From the NCBI GenBank assembly GCA_015272195.1, contig JACYMC010000017.1, forward strand, positions 1-39,865: 39,865 bases of DNA. Reading direction: 5' to 3'. Position numbers and translations under genes: made by a program. Position 1 is the stretch's first letter; each line of letters begins with the position of its first letter. Positions 25,517 through 32,807 of this stretch are shown in pieces. The stretch is from Candidatus Sericytochromatia bacterium (GTDB taxonomy: Bacteria > Cyanobacteriota > Sericytochromatia > UBA7694). The notes beneath the pieces are model-generated. The model was not told the origin of the DNA, ran no database searches, and saw nothing but the letters and a program-made list of their open reading frames with translations.

Positions 25517-26596
25517 ATGATTTACGCTCAAAGCGGCAAAACATTCTTAATTCAGTACGAAGTCAATGACGCCTGCAACCTGCGTTGCAGCCACTGTTAC
25601 CACGGCCCCAAAATCATCCGCAAAAGCCCCATCGCCGTTCAGCGTCTGCTTGAAGACCTGCGCGAACTCAAAAGCGTTCTTGGCCCGGAATACAGTATTT
25701 CCGTGCTGCTTTCCGGCGGTGAAATCTTTGTACGCAAAGATCTGATGCAAATGCTGACCGAGCTGATGATCAGCGGCTACGCCAGCTTTGTGCTGACCAA
25801 CGGCACCCTGATCACCCCGCAGAACGCCACGGATTTGCTGCTGCGCGGCGTCAAACTGGCACGCATCAGCCTGGATGGCGGTACACCAGCTACCCATGAC
25901 CACATCCGCGGCAAAGGCCAGTTTCAGAAAACCCTTGAAGGCATGCGTCATCTGCTGCGCAATGGCCAGTATGTTTCAGCCAACTACACCCTGATGCATG
26001 GCCACAACGACAGTTCTGCTGAGCTGCGGGCCATGTTTGAGCTGGCCGCAGCCGAAGGCATTCAAAGCATTAACTTTTTCAGAATGTTTGGTCAGGGAGA
26101 TGCCAAAGATGTCCCCCAGTACAGCTACACAGAAGGCCAGAGCTTTAAAAGCGTGCTGGAACAGCTCTGGTCCCTGGCAGCCCAGTATCCGCAGATTGAA
26201 GTAGTGATTAAAGACCCACTGGCCAAGAACCTGGCGCTGCCCAGACCGGCCAACCTGAATATTGACGTCTGCTGTTATATCAAAAAAGACTATCTGGCCG
26301 TGGCGGCCAACGGAGATGTCTACGCCTGCCGCAAACTGGATCAGGTGCTGGGCAACCTGCTCAGCGACACCCTGGCCAATATCTGGCAAAACAGCGATCT
26401 GCTGACCCGGCTTGAACAGCGCAAGCAGTACATGCAAGGCAAATGCCGGACCTGCCCCATCAACACCGAATGCCGCGGCGGCTGCCTGGCTGCTTCTTAT
26501 GGCGAATACGGTGAGCTTTTTGTGCCCGATCCGGCCTGCTGGCGGGAAGAAAGCCCCTTGCCCGAAGCACTGACAGTTGCTGCTGTCAGCATCTGA
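25517..26596 (+). CDS. Radical SAM enzyme with a complete SPASM domain
   Basis: A 359-residue radical SAM enzyme. Cys20, Cys24 and Cys27 (CNLRCSHC) bind the SAM-cleaving [4Fe-4S] cluster; LSGGE binds SAM. The C-terminal SPASM region has Cys252/253, GDVYAC (Cys271), the exact CX2CX5CX3C set Cys310, Cys313, Cys319 and Cys323, and Cys341, enough for two auxiliary clusters. Such enzymes modify peptides or protein side chains (thioether or C-C crosslinks, epimerisation, decarboxylation and similar). AGGAGG lies 6 nt before the ATG. The upstream 187-residue protein with a GGPGC end is the obvious candidate substrate. No separate RRE (peptide-recognition) gene is seen. The last 100 nt overlap the converging MFS gene. 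Confidence 0.92.
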   Translation: MIYAQSGKTFLIQYEVNDACNLRCSHCYHGPKIIRKSPIAVQRLLEDLRELKSVLGPEYSISVLLSGGEIFVRKDLMQMLTELMISGYASFVLTNGTLITPQNATDLLLRGVKLARISLDGGTPATHDHIRGKGQFQKTLEGMRHLLRNGQYVSANYTLMHGHNDSSAELRAMFELAAAEGIQSINFFRMFGQGDAKDVPQYSYTEGQSFKSVLEQLWSLAAQYPQIEVVIKDPLAKNLALPRPANLNIDVCCYIKKDYLAVAANGDVYACRKLDQVLGNLLSDTLANIWQNSDLLTRLEQRKQYMQGKCRTCPINTECRGGCLAASYGEYGELFVPDPACWREESPLPEALTVAAVSI

Positions 26597-27813
26597 TCCT
26601 TAGCAGACGGTTCCCCAACCTGTTCTGGCTCCAGTATCACAGGCAAAGTCTGGCGCATAAAAGGCAATAAACCCAGCAGGGTCAGGCCACCCAGAATGGC
26701 CAGGGTTGGCCGACCACCCAGCAGATCGAACAGCCAGCCCGTCAGCCACGCGCCCAGGGGTGCTGTTCCCATCAGGACCATGGAGTAAGCTGCCATCACC
26801 CGGCCACGCAGGGCATCTGAGACAAGCGTCTGTACGCAGGTGTTGGTATTCAGCAACAGCGTGACCATGGCTGCACCACAGGCAGCCCAGAGAAGAGCAA
26901 CCCCCCAGACAGGCACTTTAAAAGCCAGCAAAAGATGCAGGGCCGCCAGCCAGAGGCCGGCCCACCAGAGTCGGCGCGGACGCGCCCCGGCAGACCAGAT
27001 CTGCCAGAGGGATCCACCCAGCGCGCCCAGGCCAAAGGCCGACATCAAAAAACCGTAGCCCTGTACTTCCAACCCCATTTCCAGCCGGGCATAAGCCGGA
27101 ATAAGCGTCGAAAAGTTGACGCCAAAAATAGAAATCCAGGCCAGGATCAGAAACAAACTGCGCACCAACGGCTCACGCCAGACAAAGGTGAACCCGGACC
27201 AGAACCGCCCCGTGCGCAGCGGTTTTTGCTGAAAAGCCACGGGCAAACGCCAGAGCACCACAATCAAAGGCACAAAGGTCAGCACATTGACCCCAAAAGC
27301 CCAGGCCATACCCCAGGCCGCAATGGCCAGGCCAGCCAGGGCCGGACCAAACAGGCGCGAAAGATTAAAGGTAAAAGAGTTCAACGACAAAGCCTTGGGA
27401 TAGTTCTGGCGGCTGACCAGCTCCACCACCAGGGCCTGTCTGGCCGGCAGGTCCAGTGCTGTGAGCGTACCCTGGGCAAAAGAAAACAGCAGCAAATGCC
27501 AGAACACCACCCGATCCTGCCAGACCCAGATCGCCATCCAGAGCGAAAGCAGCATCATCAGCATCTGGGCCAGCCTGACAATCTGACGGCGCGAAAAGGT
27601 ATCGGCCAGAGAGCCTGCTGGCAAGGAAAAAAGCAGAGAAGGCAAAAAACGCAGGGCCACGACCCATCCGAGCGCTTCAGCAGAAGCCGACAGCTGCAGT
27701 GTGAGCCAGCCCAGAGCTGCTGATTGCATCCAGGAGCCCAGATTACTGACCAGCAGGGCCAGCCAGTAACGAAAGTAGTGTCGGTTTTGAAAAACAGCAA
27801 AAGCAGCGGGCAT
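26497..27813 (-). CDS. MFS transporter (EntS/DUF894-like)
   Basis: A 438-residue inner-membrane protein with about 12 hydrophobic segments. The MFS loop signature between helices 2 and 3 is GSLADTFSRRQIVR, and RGRVMAAYSMVLMG lies in the second half. The overall style (NRHYFRYWLALLVSNLGSWMQ) is that of the EntS/DUF894 exporter group, which exports siderophores and other small molecules. After about residue 395 a polar 40-residue tail is encoded antisense to the end of the radical SAM gene and does not look like transporter sequence. The start at 27813 has only a short AAGG before it. As an export partner of the neighbouring system it is plausible by position only. Confidence 0.9.
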   Translation of the reverse strand: MPAAFAVFQNRHYFRYWLALLVSNLGSWMQSAALGWLTLQLSASAEALGWVVALRFLPSLLFSLPAGSLADTFSRRQIVRLAQMLMMLLSLWMAIWVWQDRVVFWHLLLFSFAQGTLTALDLPARQALVVELVSRQNYPKALSLNSFTFNLSRLFGPALAGLAIAAWGMAWAFGVNVLTFVPLIVVLWRLPVAFQQKPLRTGRFWSGFTFVWREPLVRSLFLILAWISIFGVNFSTLIPAYARLEMGLEVQGYGFLMSAFGLGALGGSLWQIWSAGARPRRLWWAGLWLAALHLLLAFKVPVWGVALLWAACGAAMVTLLLNTNTCVQTLVSDALRGRVMAAYSMVLMGTAPLGAWLTGWLFDLLGGRPTLAILGGLTLLGLLPFMRQTLPVILEPEQVGEPSAKDQMLTAATVSASGKGLSSRQQAGSGTKSSPYSP

Positions 27814-27866
27814 GCCTTACAGTATGGCAAAAGGCCTTTTCTGCTGCACAGGCGATACATCCCAAA

Positions 27867-27887
27867 AAAAAGCTTCTCAAGCTTTTT
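27867..27887 (-). promoter_or_regulatory. Attenuator-like hairpin in the MFS gene leader
   Basis: Perfect 9-bp inverted repeat AAAAAGCTT/AAGCTTTTT with a 3-nt loop. On the minus strand the T run continues past the stem to eight T residues, the look of a weak terminator. It lies 54 nt upstream of the MFS start with no gene ahead of it on that strand, so premature termination of the MFS transcript is a possibility. Confidence 0.35.
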
Positions 27888-27923
27888 GACAGCTTTAACC
27901 TGTTCCCGCTGCTGAGCTTGCGG

Positions 27924-27929
27924 TATAAT
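27924..27929 (+). promoter_or_regulatory. Candidate -10 box of the rplM-rpsI operon
   Basis: Perfect TATAAT. No good -35 lies at 16-18 nt (TGTTCC is the hexamer at 17 nt). Transcription from about 27936 would give a leader of roughly 130 nt before rplM. Confidence 0.45.
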
Positions 27930-28066
27930 GTGAGCTGAATTTATCAGGTTCACGTTCACCCACGTTTTGATCGTTTAACCTCTGCTTCAAACCTGTGCTT
28001 AAGTACACCCAGTCCCGGGCTTGAGCGCAAAACAATTAGAAAATTGCAAATACTGGATGGAATAGC

Positions 28067-28513
28067 ATGAATACAACTCATTCTGCCAAAAAAGAAGACG
28101 CAGCCCGCGATTGGTTCGTCGTCGACGCAGAAGGCCAGACCCTGGGCAAACTGGCGACTCAGGTGGCCAACGTTCTGCGGGGTAAGCACAAGCCCACCTT
28201 TACCCCCCACGCTGACACCGGCGATTTTGTGGTGGTGATCAATGCCGAGAAAATCCACGTTTCCGGCAAAAAACGCAGCCAGAAGCTGTACCGTCATCAC
28301 ACCGGATACATCGGCAACCTCAAAACCCGCACCTTTGAACAGCTGCAGGCCAAACACCCTGAGCGCATCATCGAAAAAGCCGTCAAAGGCATGATTCCGC
28401 ATACCCGTCTGGGCCGCGCCCAGATCAAAAAGCTGAAAGTCTATGCCGGCGCCAGTCACCCGCACCAGGCCCAGCAGCCCCAACCCATGACCATCAGCAA
28501 AAAAGGCATTTAA
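28067..28513 (+). CDS. rplM: 50S ribosomal protein L13
   Basis: A 148-residue ribosomal protein L13, part of the large ribosomal subunit. Recognised from [56 protein letters not shown] and the basic [21 protein letters not shown]. Length is normal, with a short extra N-terminus. It forms the standard pair with rpsI downstream; its stop lies 14 nt before the rpsI start. The 130-nt leader contains a weak stem (27997-28003 with 28020-28026) that could serve ribosomal-protein autoregulation, but I do not recognise a known leader motif. Confidence 0.98.
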   Translation: MNTTHSAKKEDAARDWFVVDAEGQTLGKLATQVANVLRGKHKPTFTPHADTGDFVVVINAEKIHVSGKKRSQKLYRHHTGYIGNLKTRTFEQLQAKHPERIIEKAVKGMIPHTRLGRAQIKKLKVYAGASHPHQAQQPQPMTISKKGI

Positions 28514-28527
28514 TGAAGGAGACTCTC

Positions 28528-28926
28528 ATGAGCACACAATACTACTGGGGCACCGGACGCCGCAAAACGGCTGTGGCCCGCGTTCGCCTCCGTCCGCAGG
28601 GCGAAGGCAAAGTGATGATCAACGGCCGCGAGCACATCGAGCATATTGGCGGCAGCCCGCGCCTGCAGGCTGACATCATTGCCCCCCTGCGCCTGCTTGG
28701 CTTCGAAAAAAAATACGACGTGCTGGTTACCGTTAACGGCGGCGGCATCCATGGTCAGGTCGGCGCCATCCGCCATGGTCTGGCCCGCGCCCTGCTGCAG
28801 GTTGACCCGGCTTTCCGCCAGAAGCTGAAAGCCGGCGGCCACTTGACACGCGATCCGCGCATGAAAGAGCGCAAAAAGTACGGTCAGAAAAAAGCCCGCA
28901 AACGCTTCCAGTTCTCCAAGCGTTAA
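28528..28926 (+). CDS. rpsI: 30S ribosomal protein S9
   Basis: A 132-residue ribosomal protein S9, small subunit. Recognised from [40 protein letters not shown] and the C-terminal basic tail ending in QFSKR, which reaches the P-site tRNA. The ATG at 28528 has AAGGAG upstream at a good distance; an in-frame ATG at 28513, overlapping the rplM stop, would place the ribosome site inside the gene and is unlikely. It is the last gene of the rplM-rpsI operon and is followed by a strong terminator. Confidence 0.98.
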   Translation: MSTQYYWGTGRRKTAVARVRLRPQGEGKVMINGREHIEHIGGSPRLQADIIAPLRLLGFEKKYDVLVTVNGGGIHGQVGAIRHGLARALLQVDPAFRQKLKAGGHLTRDPRMKERKKYGQKKARKRFQFSKR

Positions 28927-28945
28927 ACCTGGCTTCTTTCCACAC

Positions 28946-28977
28946 AAGCGCCCGGCACTGCCGGGCGCTTTGCTTTT
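28946..28977 (+). terminator. Terminator of the rplM-rpsI operon
   Basis: Perfect 11-bp GC-rich stem AAGCGCCCGGC/GCCGGGCGCTT with a 3-nt loop, followed by TGCTTTT, 20 nt after the rpsI stop. Confidence 0.9.
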
Positions 28978-29084
28978 AGAACAGACTCAGATCAAAATAG
29001 TTCAAACCCTTACCACAAAAGACTTTTCACTTACTTTTAAACGATGCACAGCAACAAATTGCAAATTTTTTTTCAAAAAGAGGT

Positions 29085-29113
29085 TTGAAATTTTGCGCCA
29101 ACGGGAATACACT
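29085..29113 (+). promoter_or_regulatory. Promoter of the prepilin gene
   Basis: TTGAAA (29085-29090), a 17-nt spacer, then TACACT (29108-29113), both close to sigma-70 consensus. The start site near 29120 gives a leader of about 80 nt. The -35 lies inside an imperfect inverted repeat (29061-29077 with 29084-29096) that may be an operator. Confidence 0.6.
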
Positions 29114-29200
29114 GTCAGAAGATTGAAGCAGGGATACGCAATTCAGGCGCGCCCTGAAGGATTCAGTCTCTGTTCAAACAAATCTAAGAGGTAAAGACAC

Positions 29201-29728
29201 ATGATTAAATCAATCAAAAAGCAACAGGGCGGCTTCACCCTGATCGAACTGATGGTCGTTATCGTGATCATCGGTATTCTGGTCGCTATCGCGCTGCCCA
29301 ACTTCATCGGTGCCCAGGACCGTGCCAAGCTCTCCAGCGTCAAATCCAACATGCGTACCTTCCAGACCATGGTTGAAACCTATGGTGTTGACTTCGGTGG
29401 CATCTACCCCAATACCATTGCCGTGCTGCACAAAGAAGCTACTAAGACCAGCGGCGCCACCAGCGCTTACTGGAAGTCCTTTAACAATCCCTTCACCAAT
29501 GCCCAGCCCGCCAGCGCCACAGCGACCTGCGAGGGTGCTTCCTGTCAGGCAGCAGGGCCTGCTACTCTGCCGGCTACTTTAACCATTGGCATCGGCAACG
29601 TCGGCTACAACGGTGACAACAGCTCTGGCGCCTATACAACCTATGCCATCTACGGCGGTGGTAAAGTTGCTGACAGCCCCGTTCTGGGAACCGACAACGA
29701 AACCATTCTGTTCCTCAGCAACAGCTAA
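29201..29728 (+). CDS. Type IV prepilin-like protein
   Basis: A 175-residue prepilin. The short basic leader ends in QQGG and is followed by FTLIELMVVIVIIGILVAIALP, so prepilin peptidase should cut after Gly11 and the mature protein begins with Phe and has Glu5. The long hydrophobic helix anchors the subunit and packs the pilus core. The C-terminal globular part has a close Cys pair (CEGASC), perhaps a disulphide, and a Gly/Tyr/Thr-rich beta region. It could be a type IV pilus major or minor pilin or a type II secretion pseudopilin. AGAGG lies 9 nt before the ATG. The gene has its own promoter and terminator, and no assembly genes are in the window. A highly expressed major pilin would fit this single-gene unit. 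Confidence 0.93.
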   Translation: MIKSIKKQQGGFTLIELMVVIVIIGILVAIALPNFIGAQDRAKLSSVKSNMRTFQTMVETYGVDFGGIYPNTIAVLHKEATKTSGATSAYWKSFNNPFTNAQPASATATCEGASCQAAGPATLPATLTIGIGNVGYNGDNSSGAYTTYAIYGGGKVADSPVLGTDNETILFLSNS

Positions 29729-29753
29729 ATTTCAGCCTGTCCAGGCATCTTTT

Positions 29754-29786
29754 CCGCGCGTCAAGAAGTTCTTGCCGCGCGGTTTT
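29754..29786 (+). terminator. Terminator of the prepilin gene
   Basis: Stem CCGCGCG-T-CAAGAA/TTCTTG-C-CGCGCGG with one T-C mismatch and a minimal loop, followed by TTTT, 26 nt after the prepilin stop. Confidence 0.88.
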
Positions 29787-29800
29787 GTGTTGACGTGCAG

Positions 29801-29806
29801 TATAAT
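29801..29806 (+). promoter_or_regulatory. Candidate -10 box for the Mpo1-like operon
   Basis: Perfect TATAAT, 32 nt before the ATG at 29838 and directly after the prepilin terminator. No -35 is seen at the right distance (TTGACG at 29790 is only 5 nt away). Initiation near 29813 would start a transcript running through at least the next four genes. Confidence 0.4.
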
Positions 29807-29837
29807 ACCCACACACATTTTTGCTGGAGGCCTCTTA

Positions 29838-30308
29838 ATGAATACCAAACAGATTGCCAGTGCTGAACTGGTGGGCGGTATGGCCCTGCTCTTACTGGGG
29901 CATAAGCGCAAGGGACTCGGCCTCTTTGGTCACGGCATGTACGCGCTGGAGCAGGAATACCGCGCCGCCCGACCTGATCTCGAACCGGGTTTTGAAGCCC
30001 GCTGGCGCGAAGCCGTCACCTTTTATGACGCCACCCATCAAAATGAAACCAACCGGCAGCTGCACCGCTGGGGTATTCCGGTGATTGTGGCGGGTGCGCT
30101 GGGTCTGCTGCTGGCCAAACCCCGCAGCACCCCCTGGAAACTGAGTGCCCTGGCTTTTGGCGGCGGCTGGGCACTGAATATTCTGGGCCACAGCCAGTAC
30201 GAAAAAAACGCGCCGGCTTTTACCGAAGATCCCCTGTCTTTTGTGGCGGGCCCTGCCTGGGACCTGAAGCAGCTACTGGGCAAACGACAGAACAGCCACA
30301 ATGCCTGA
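29838..30308 (+). CDS. Mpo1/YGL010w-like (DUF962) membrane protein
   Basis: A 156-residue protein with two or three short hydrophobic segments. NRQLHRWGIPVIVAGALG and NILGHSQYEKNAPAF, then PLSFVAGPAWDL, match the pattern of the Mpo1-like family (DUF962), in which conserved histidines bind iron and yeast Mpo1 oxidises 2-hydroxy fatty acids. The family call rests on these motifs only. GGAGG lies 7 nt before the ATG at 29838. The hotdog thioesterase gene starts 8 nt inside its 3' end, so the two are translationally coupled, which fits a shared acyl-chain function. Confidence 0.6.
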   Translation: MNTKQIASAELVGGMALLLLGHKRKGLGLFGHGMYALEQEYRAARPDLEPGFEARWREAVTFYDATHQNETNRQLHRWGIPVIVAGALGLLLAKPRSTPWKLSALAFGGGWALNILGHSQYEKNAPAFTEDPLSFVAGPAWDLKQLLGKRQNSHNA

Positions 30309-30759
30309 AACCCCTGAATCTCTCGCAAAAGACCCCCTCTTTATCGCCCGCCAGGCCAATTCGCTGACCCGTGTGGTCAAGATTGTGTTCCCGAATGTCA
30401 CCAATTATTACGACACTCTTTTTGGCGGCACGGCCCTGCAGTGGATGGATGAAGTGGCTTCGATTGCCTCGGTGCGCTTCAGCCGCCAGCAGACGGTGAC
30501 CGTGTCACTGGATCAGGTCAACTTCAAGCAGCCGATTCCGTCAGGTTCGATTGTCGAACTCGTAGGAAAAGTGATCGACGTGGGGAGCACCAGCCTTAAA
30601 ATTCAGGTGGATGTCTATGTGGAGCAACGTGAAAAAGACGGGCGCCAAAAGGCCATCAGCAGTCTGTTTACCTTTGTGGCCATCAACGCTGAACGCCAAC
30701 CGATTCCGATTGACTGGCGGCACCCGCTGGAACCAGACGCCACGCAGCTGATGACCTGA
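30301..30759 (+). CDS. Hotdog-fold acyl-CoA thioesterase
   Basis: A 152-residue single hotdog domain of the YciA/cytosolic acyl-CoA hydrolase group, which releases free acid from acyl-CoA. The diagnostic stretch is NYYDTLFGGTALQWMDEVAS, with the catalytic-region Asp/Glu on the central helix, then VTVSLDQVNFKQPIPSGSIV. Normal length for the family; it should act as a hexamer in the cytoplasm. The gene overlaps the Mpo1-like gene by 8 nt, suggesting coupled synthesis. Chain-length preference cannot be told. Confidence 0.92.
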   Translation: MPETPESLAKDPLFIARQANSLTRVVKIVFPNVTNYYDTLFGGTALQWMDEVASIASVRFSRQQTVTVSLDQVNFKQPIPSGSIVELVGKVIDVGSTSLKIQVDVYVEQREKDGRQKAISSLFTFVAINAERQPIPIDWRHPLEPDATQLMT

Positions 30760-30767
30760 ACAAGGCC

Positions 30768-32807
30768 ATGACTGCCGAAACACCTGCTAGCCCCCAAACG
30801 ATTCAGCACTGGCTACAGCAGGGCGCGCTGACAGCGGCCGAAGAAGCGATTTCAGCGCGCCTGGCACACAACCCGGAAGAGGCGGAAGCCTGGCTGCTGC
30901 AGGGCCAGCTTAAAAGCCGCCAGCAGCAAAATGACCAGGCCCTGGCAGCTTTTGAATACGCCCTCTGCCTGCAGCCGGATTTGCACGCCGCCCATGCGGA
31001 GCTGGCCAGTCTTTGCCGGTCAGCCGGCCAGTTGGCGCTGGCCCTTAAACATCTGTCGGCAGCCCGCGCCTTTGCGCCTGTAAACAGCACCGAACAACGC
31101 CAATATACCCAGACCCTGATTGAGGTCAGTCTCGACAGCGGTGAGCTGAGCGAAGCCAGCCTGCATCTCAAAAACCTGCTGCAGATGGCCCCCGATGCGG
31201 CAGACAGTTACTGGCTCTGCGGCCGGGTCATGGCAGCCCTGGGGCAGAATCAGGCGGCAGAAGCGGCCTTTTTACAGAGCCTGCACCTGCAGCCCGATCA
31301 GGTTGCAGTCCGGCTTGATCTGACATGCTTTTATCTGCAGCACCGGGCCTGGCTGCAGGCCACTCAGGTGCTGAGCCCCTTACAAAAACTGACTCTGACC
31401 GCGCAGCAACAAGCCCGCTGGCTGACATTGCAAGGCTGCTGTGATTTCTGGCAAGGCGAGCTGCCCAGCGCCCGCGAGCGCTGGCGACAGGCGCTTGCTG
31501 AGCACTTCAGCCTGCAGACCCTGACCCATCTTTGCCTTGGTCTGCCACTGGTCAGCCAGAGCCCGGCGGACGCCATGCAATGGCAGAGCGTGCTGGAAGA
31601 GGGACTGGACCTGTTGCAACAGCAAGCCCAGGCCCCGCCAGCAGAGCAGATTCCCTGGGAGCAGGTGCCTGCGCCCTGGCTGACACAGACCCGCCTGACG
31701 CTGGGCTCCTGGCTGGAACGCCATTGCACCACACCAGCACTGCCGGCTCGCCAGCCTGAGGCGCCTTATCGGCTGGGCATTGTGGTCGACCACCTGCTGC
31801 GGCCCGGCCTGGCCGACAGCCTGAAGCAGCTGCTGGAGACCCAGCCGGCTGAACATGCGCTTCAGATCTTTTATCTCCAGCAAATCACCCTGCCTGACCT
31901 ACTCAGCCCCTGGCAACATCAGTTTCAGATGCTGCCGCAAATGGCCCCGGCCATGATTCAGCAGCTCGCCCAGGCACAGCTGGACGTGCTGGCCTACTGG
32001 GATCTCACACCGCTGCTTTATGCTGCCGCTGTGGCCCGGCCCGCCCACCTGCAGGTTCTACTGCCTGAAGCCAGTCCTGTCAGCAGCGGCCTGCAGCGCA
32101 TGGATCTGGTACTGAGCGCTCCTGCCGAAAGCGTTTACTGGGATCAGGCTCCCGAAAGAGCCCTTGCATTGACCGATCTGCGCTTTCCACTGGTGGACCT
32201 GCCCGAAGCAGCCGCCAATAGCGCTCCGACCAGCCCGCGCCAGAAACGGGAGCTGCGCCAAAGCCTGGGTCTGCCGCGCCTGCGACGTGTTTATGGTCTG
32301 CTGGCAGAACCCCAGCACTGGCTGCCTGATATTGACCCTTTTTTAAAGGGTCTGCTGGAACAGGAGCCACAGGCCCTGCTGGTGGCTCTTCCGCTGCGCG
32401 GCAGCGTACTGCATACGCATTTGCAGCAGCGTCATGCACAAAGCCTTGGTGCCCAGGCCAGTCGGGTGCGCTGGCTACCCGCCCAGACGCCGACAGACAG
32501 CTTAATCAAAGCCCTGGATGGCCTGATTGCCCTGCCCTGGGCTGCCGATGGCTGGCAAAGCTTTCAGGCACTGCAGTCAGGCGTGCCCCTGCTGACCTGG
32601 GAGCAGACAGACCCCCAGCCCGCAGCCCGTTGGCTGCAAGCCTGTGGGTTGCCCGTGGCAGAAAGCCAGGAAGCCCTTTTGAAGGTGCTGAAGCAAACAA
32701 ACAGCGACCAGCATACACCCCGGCGTGTTATGCTGAAAGCCGATCAAATCGCCCGAAACATCCACAATATGATCTATACAGAATGGTTACAGAAAACAGA
32801 GTTATGA
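30768..32807 (+). CDS. TPR protein with a diverged O-GlcNAc-transferase-like C-terminus
   Basis: A 679-residue protein. Residues about 5-215 are TPR repeats (ALAAFEYALCLQPDLHAAHA, AEAAFLQSLHLQPDQVAV). Residues about 335-670 follow the order of the SPINDLY/OGT catalytic domain: an YRLGIVVDHL opening, DVLAYWDLTPLLYAAAVARP where active enzymes have a DLxGHT...RPAP stretch, SSGLQRMDLVLS, and a late WQSFQALQSGVPLLTW acceptor/donor-like motif. The usual His and several Gly residues are missing, so it may be inactive or altered in specificity. It starts 8 nt after the thioesterase stop and overlaps the next TPR gene by ATGA. Leu/Gln/Ala-rich throughout. Confidence 0.75.
   Translation: MTAETPASPQTIQHWLQQGALTAAEEAISARLAHNPEEAEAWLLQGQLKSRQQQNDQALAAFEYALCLQPDLHAAHAELASLCRSAGQLALALKHLSAARAFAPVNSTEQRQYTQTLIEVSLDSGELSEASLHLKNLLQMAPDAADSYWLCGRVMAALGQNQAAEAAFLQSLHLQPDQVAVRLDLTCFYLQHRAWLQATQVLSPLQKLTLTAQQQARWLTLQGCCDFWQGELPSARERWRQALAEHFSLQTLTHLCLGLPLVSQSPADAMQWQSVLEEGLDLLQQQAQAPPAEQIPWEQVPAPWLTQTRLTLGSWLERHCTTPALPARQPEAPYRLGIVVDHLLRPGLADSLKQLLETQPAEHALQIFYLQQITLPDLLSPWQHQFQMLPQMAPAMIQQLAQAQLDVLAYWDLTPLLYAAAVARPAHLQVLLPEASPVSSGLQRMDLVLSAPAESVYWDQAPERALALTDLRFPLVDLPEAAANSAPTSPRQKRELRQSLGLPRLRRVYGLLAEPQHWLPDIDPFLKGLLEQEPQALLVALPLRGSVLHTHLQQRHAQSLGAQASRVRWLPAQTPTDSLIKALDGLIALPWAADGWQSFQALQSGVPLLTWEQTDPQPAARWLQACGLPVAESQEALLKVLKQTNSDQHTPRRVMLKADQIARNIHNMIYTEWLQKTEL

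Noticed and set aside
26935-27723. 262-codon open frame antisense to the MFS gene
   Set aside because: Gln/Lys/Arg-rich composition is what results from reading the complement of a hydrophobic gene.
27886-27929. TTGACA (27886-27891) as the -35 partner of TATAAT (27924-27929)
   Set aside because: The spacing is 32 nt, far from 16-18.
29790-29806. TTGACG and TATAAT before the Mpo1-like gene as one promoter
   Set aside because: Only 5 nt separate them; kept only the -10.
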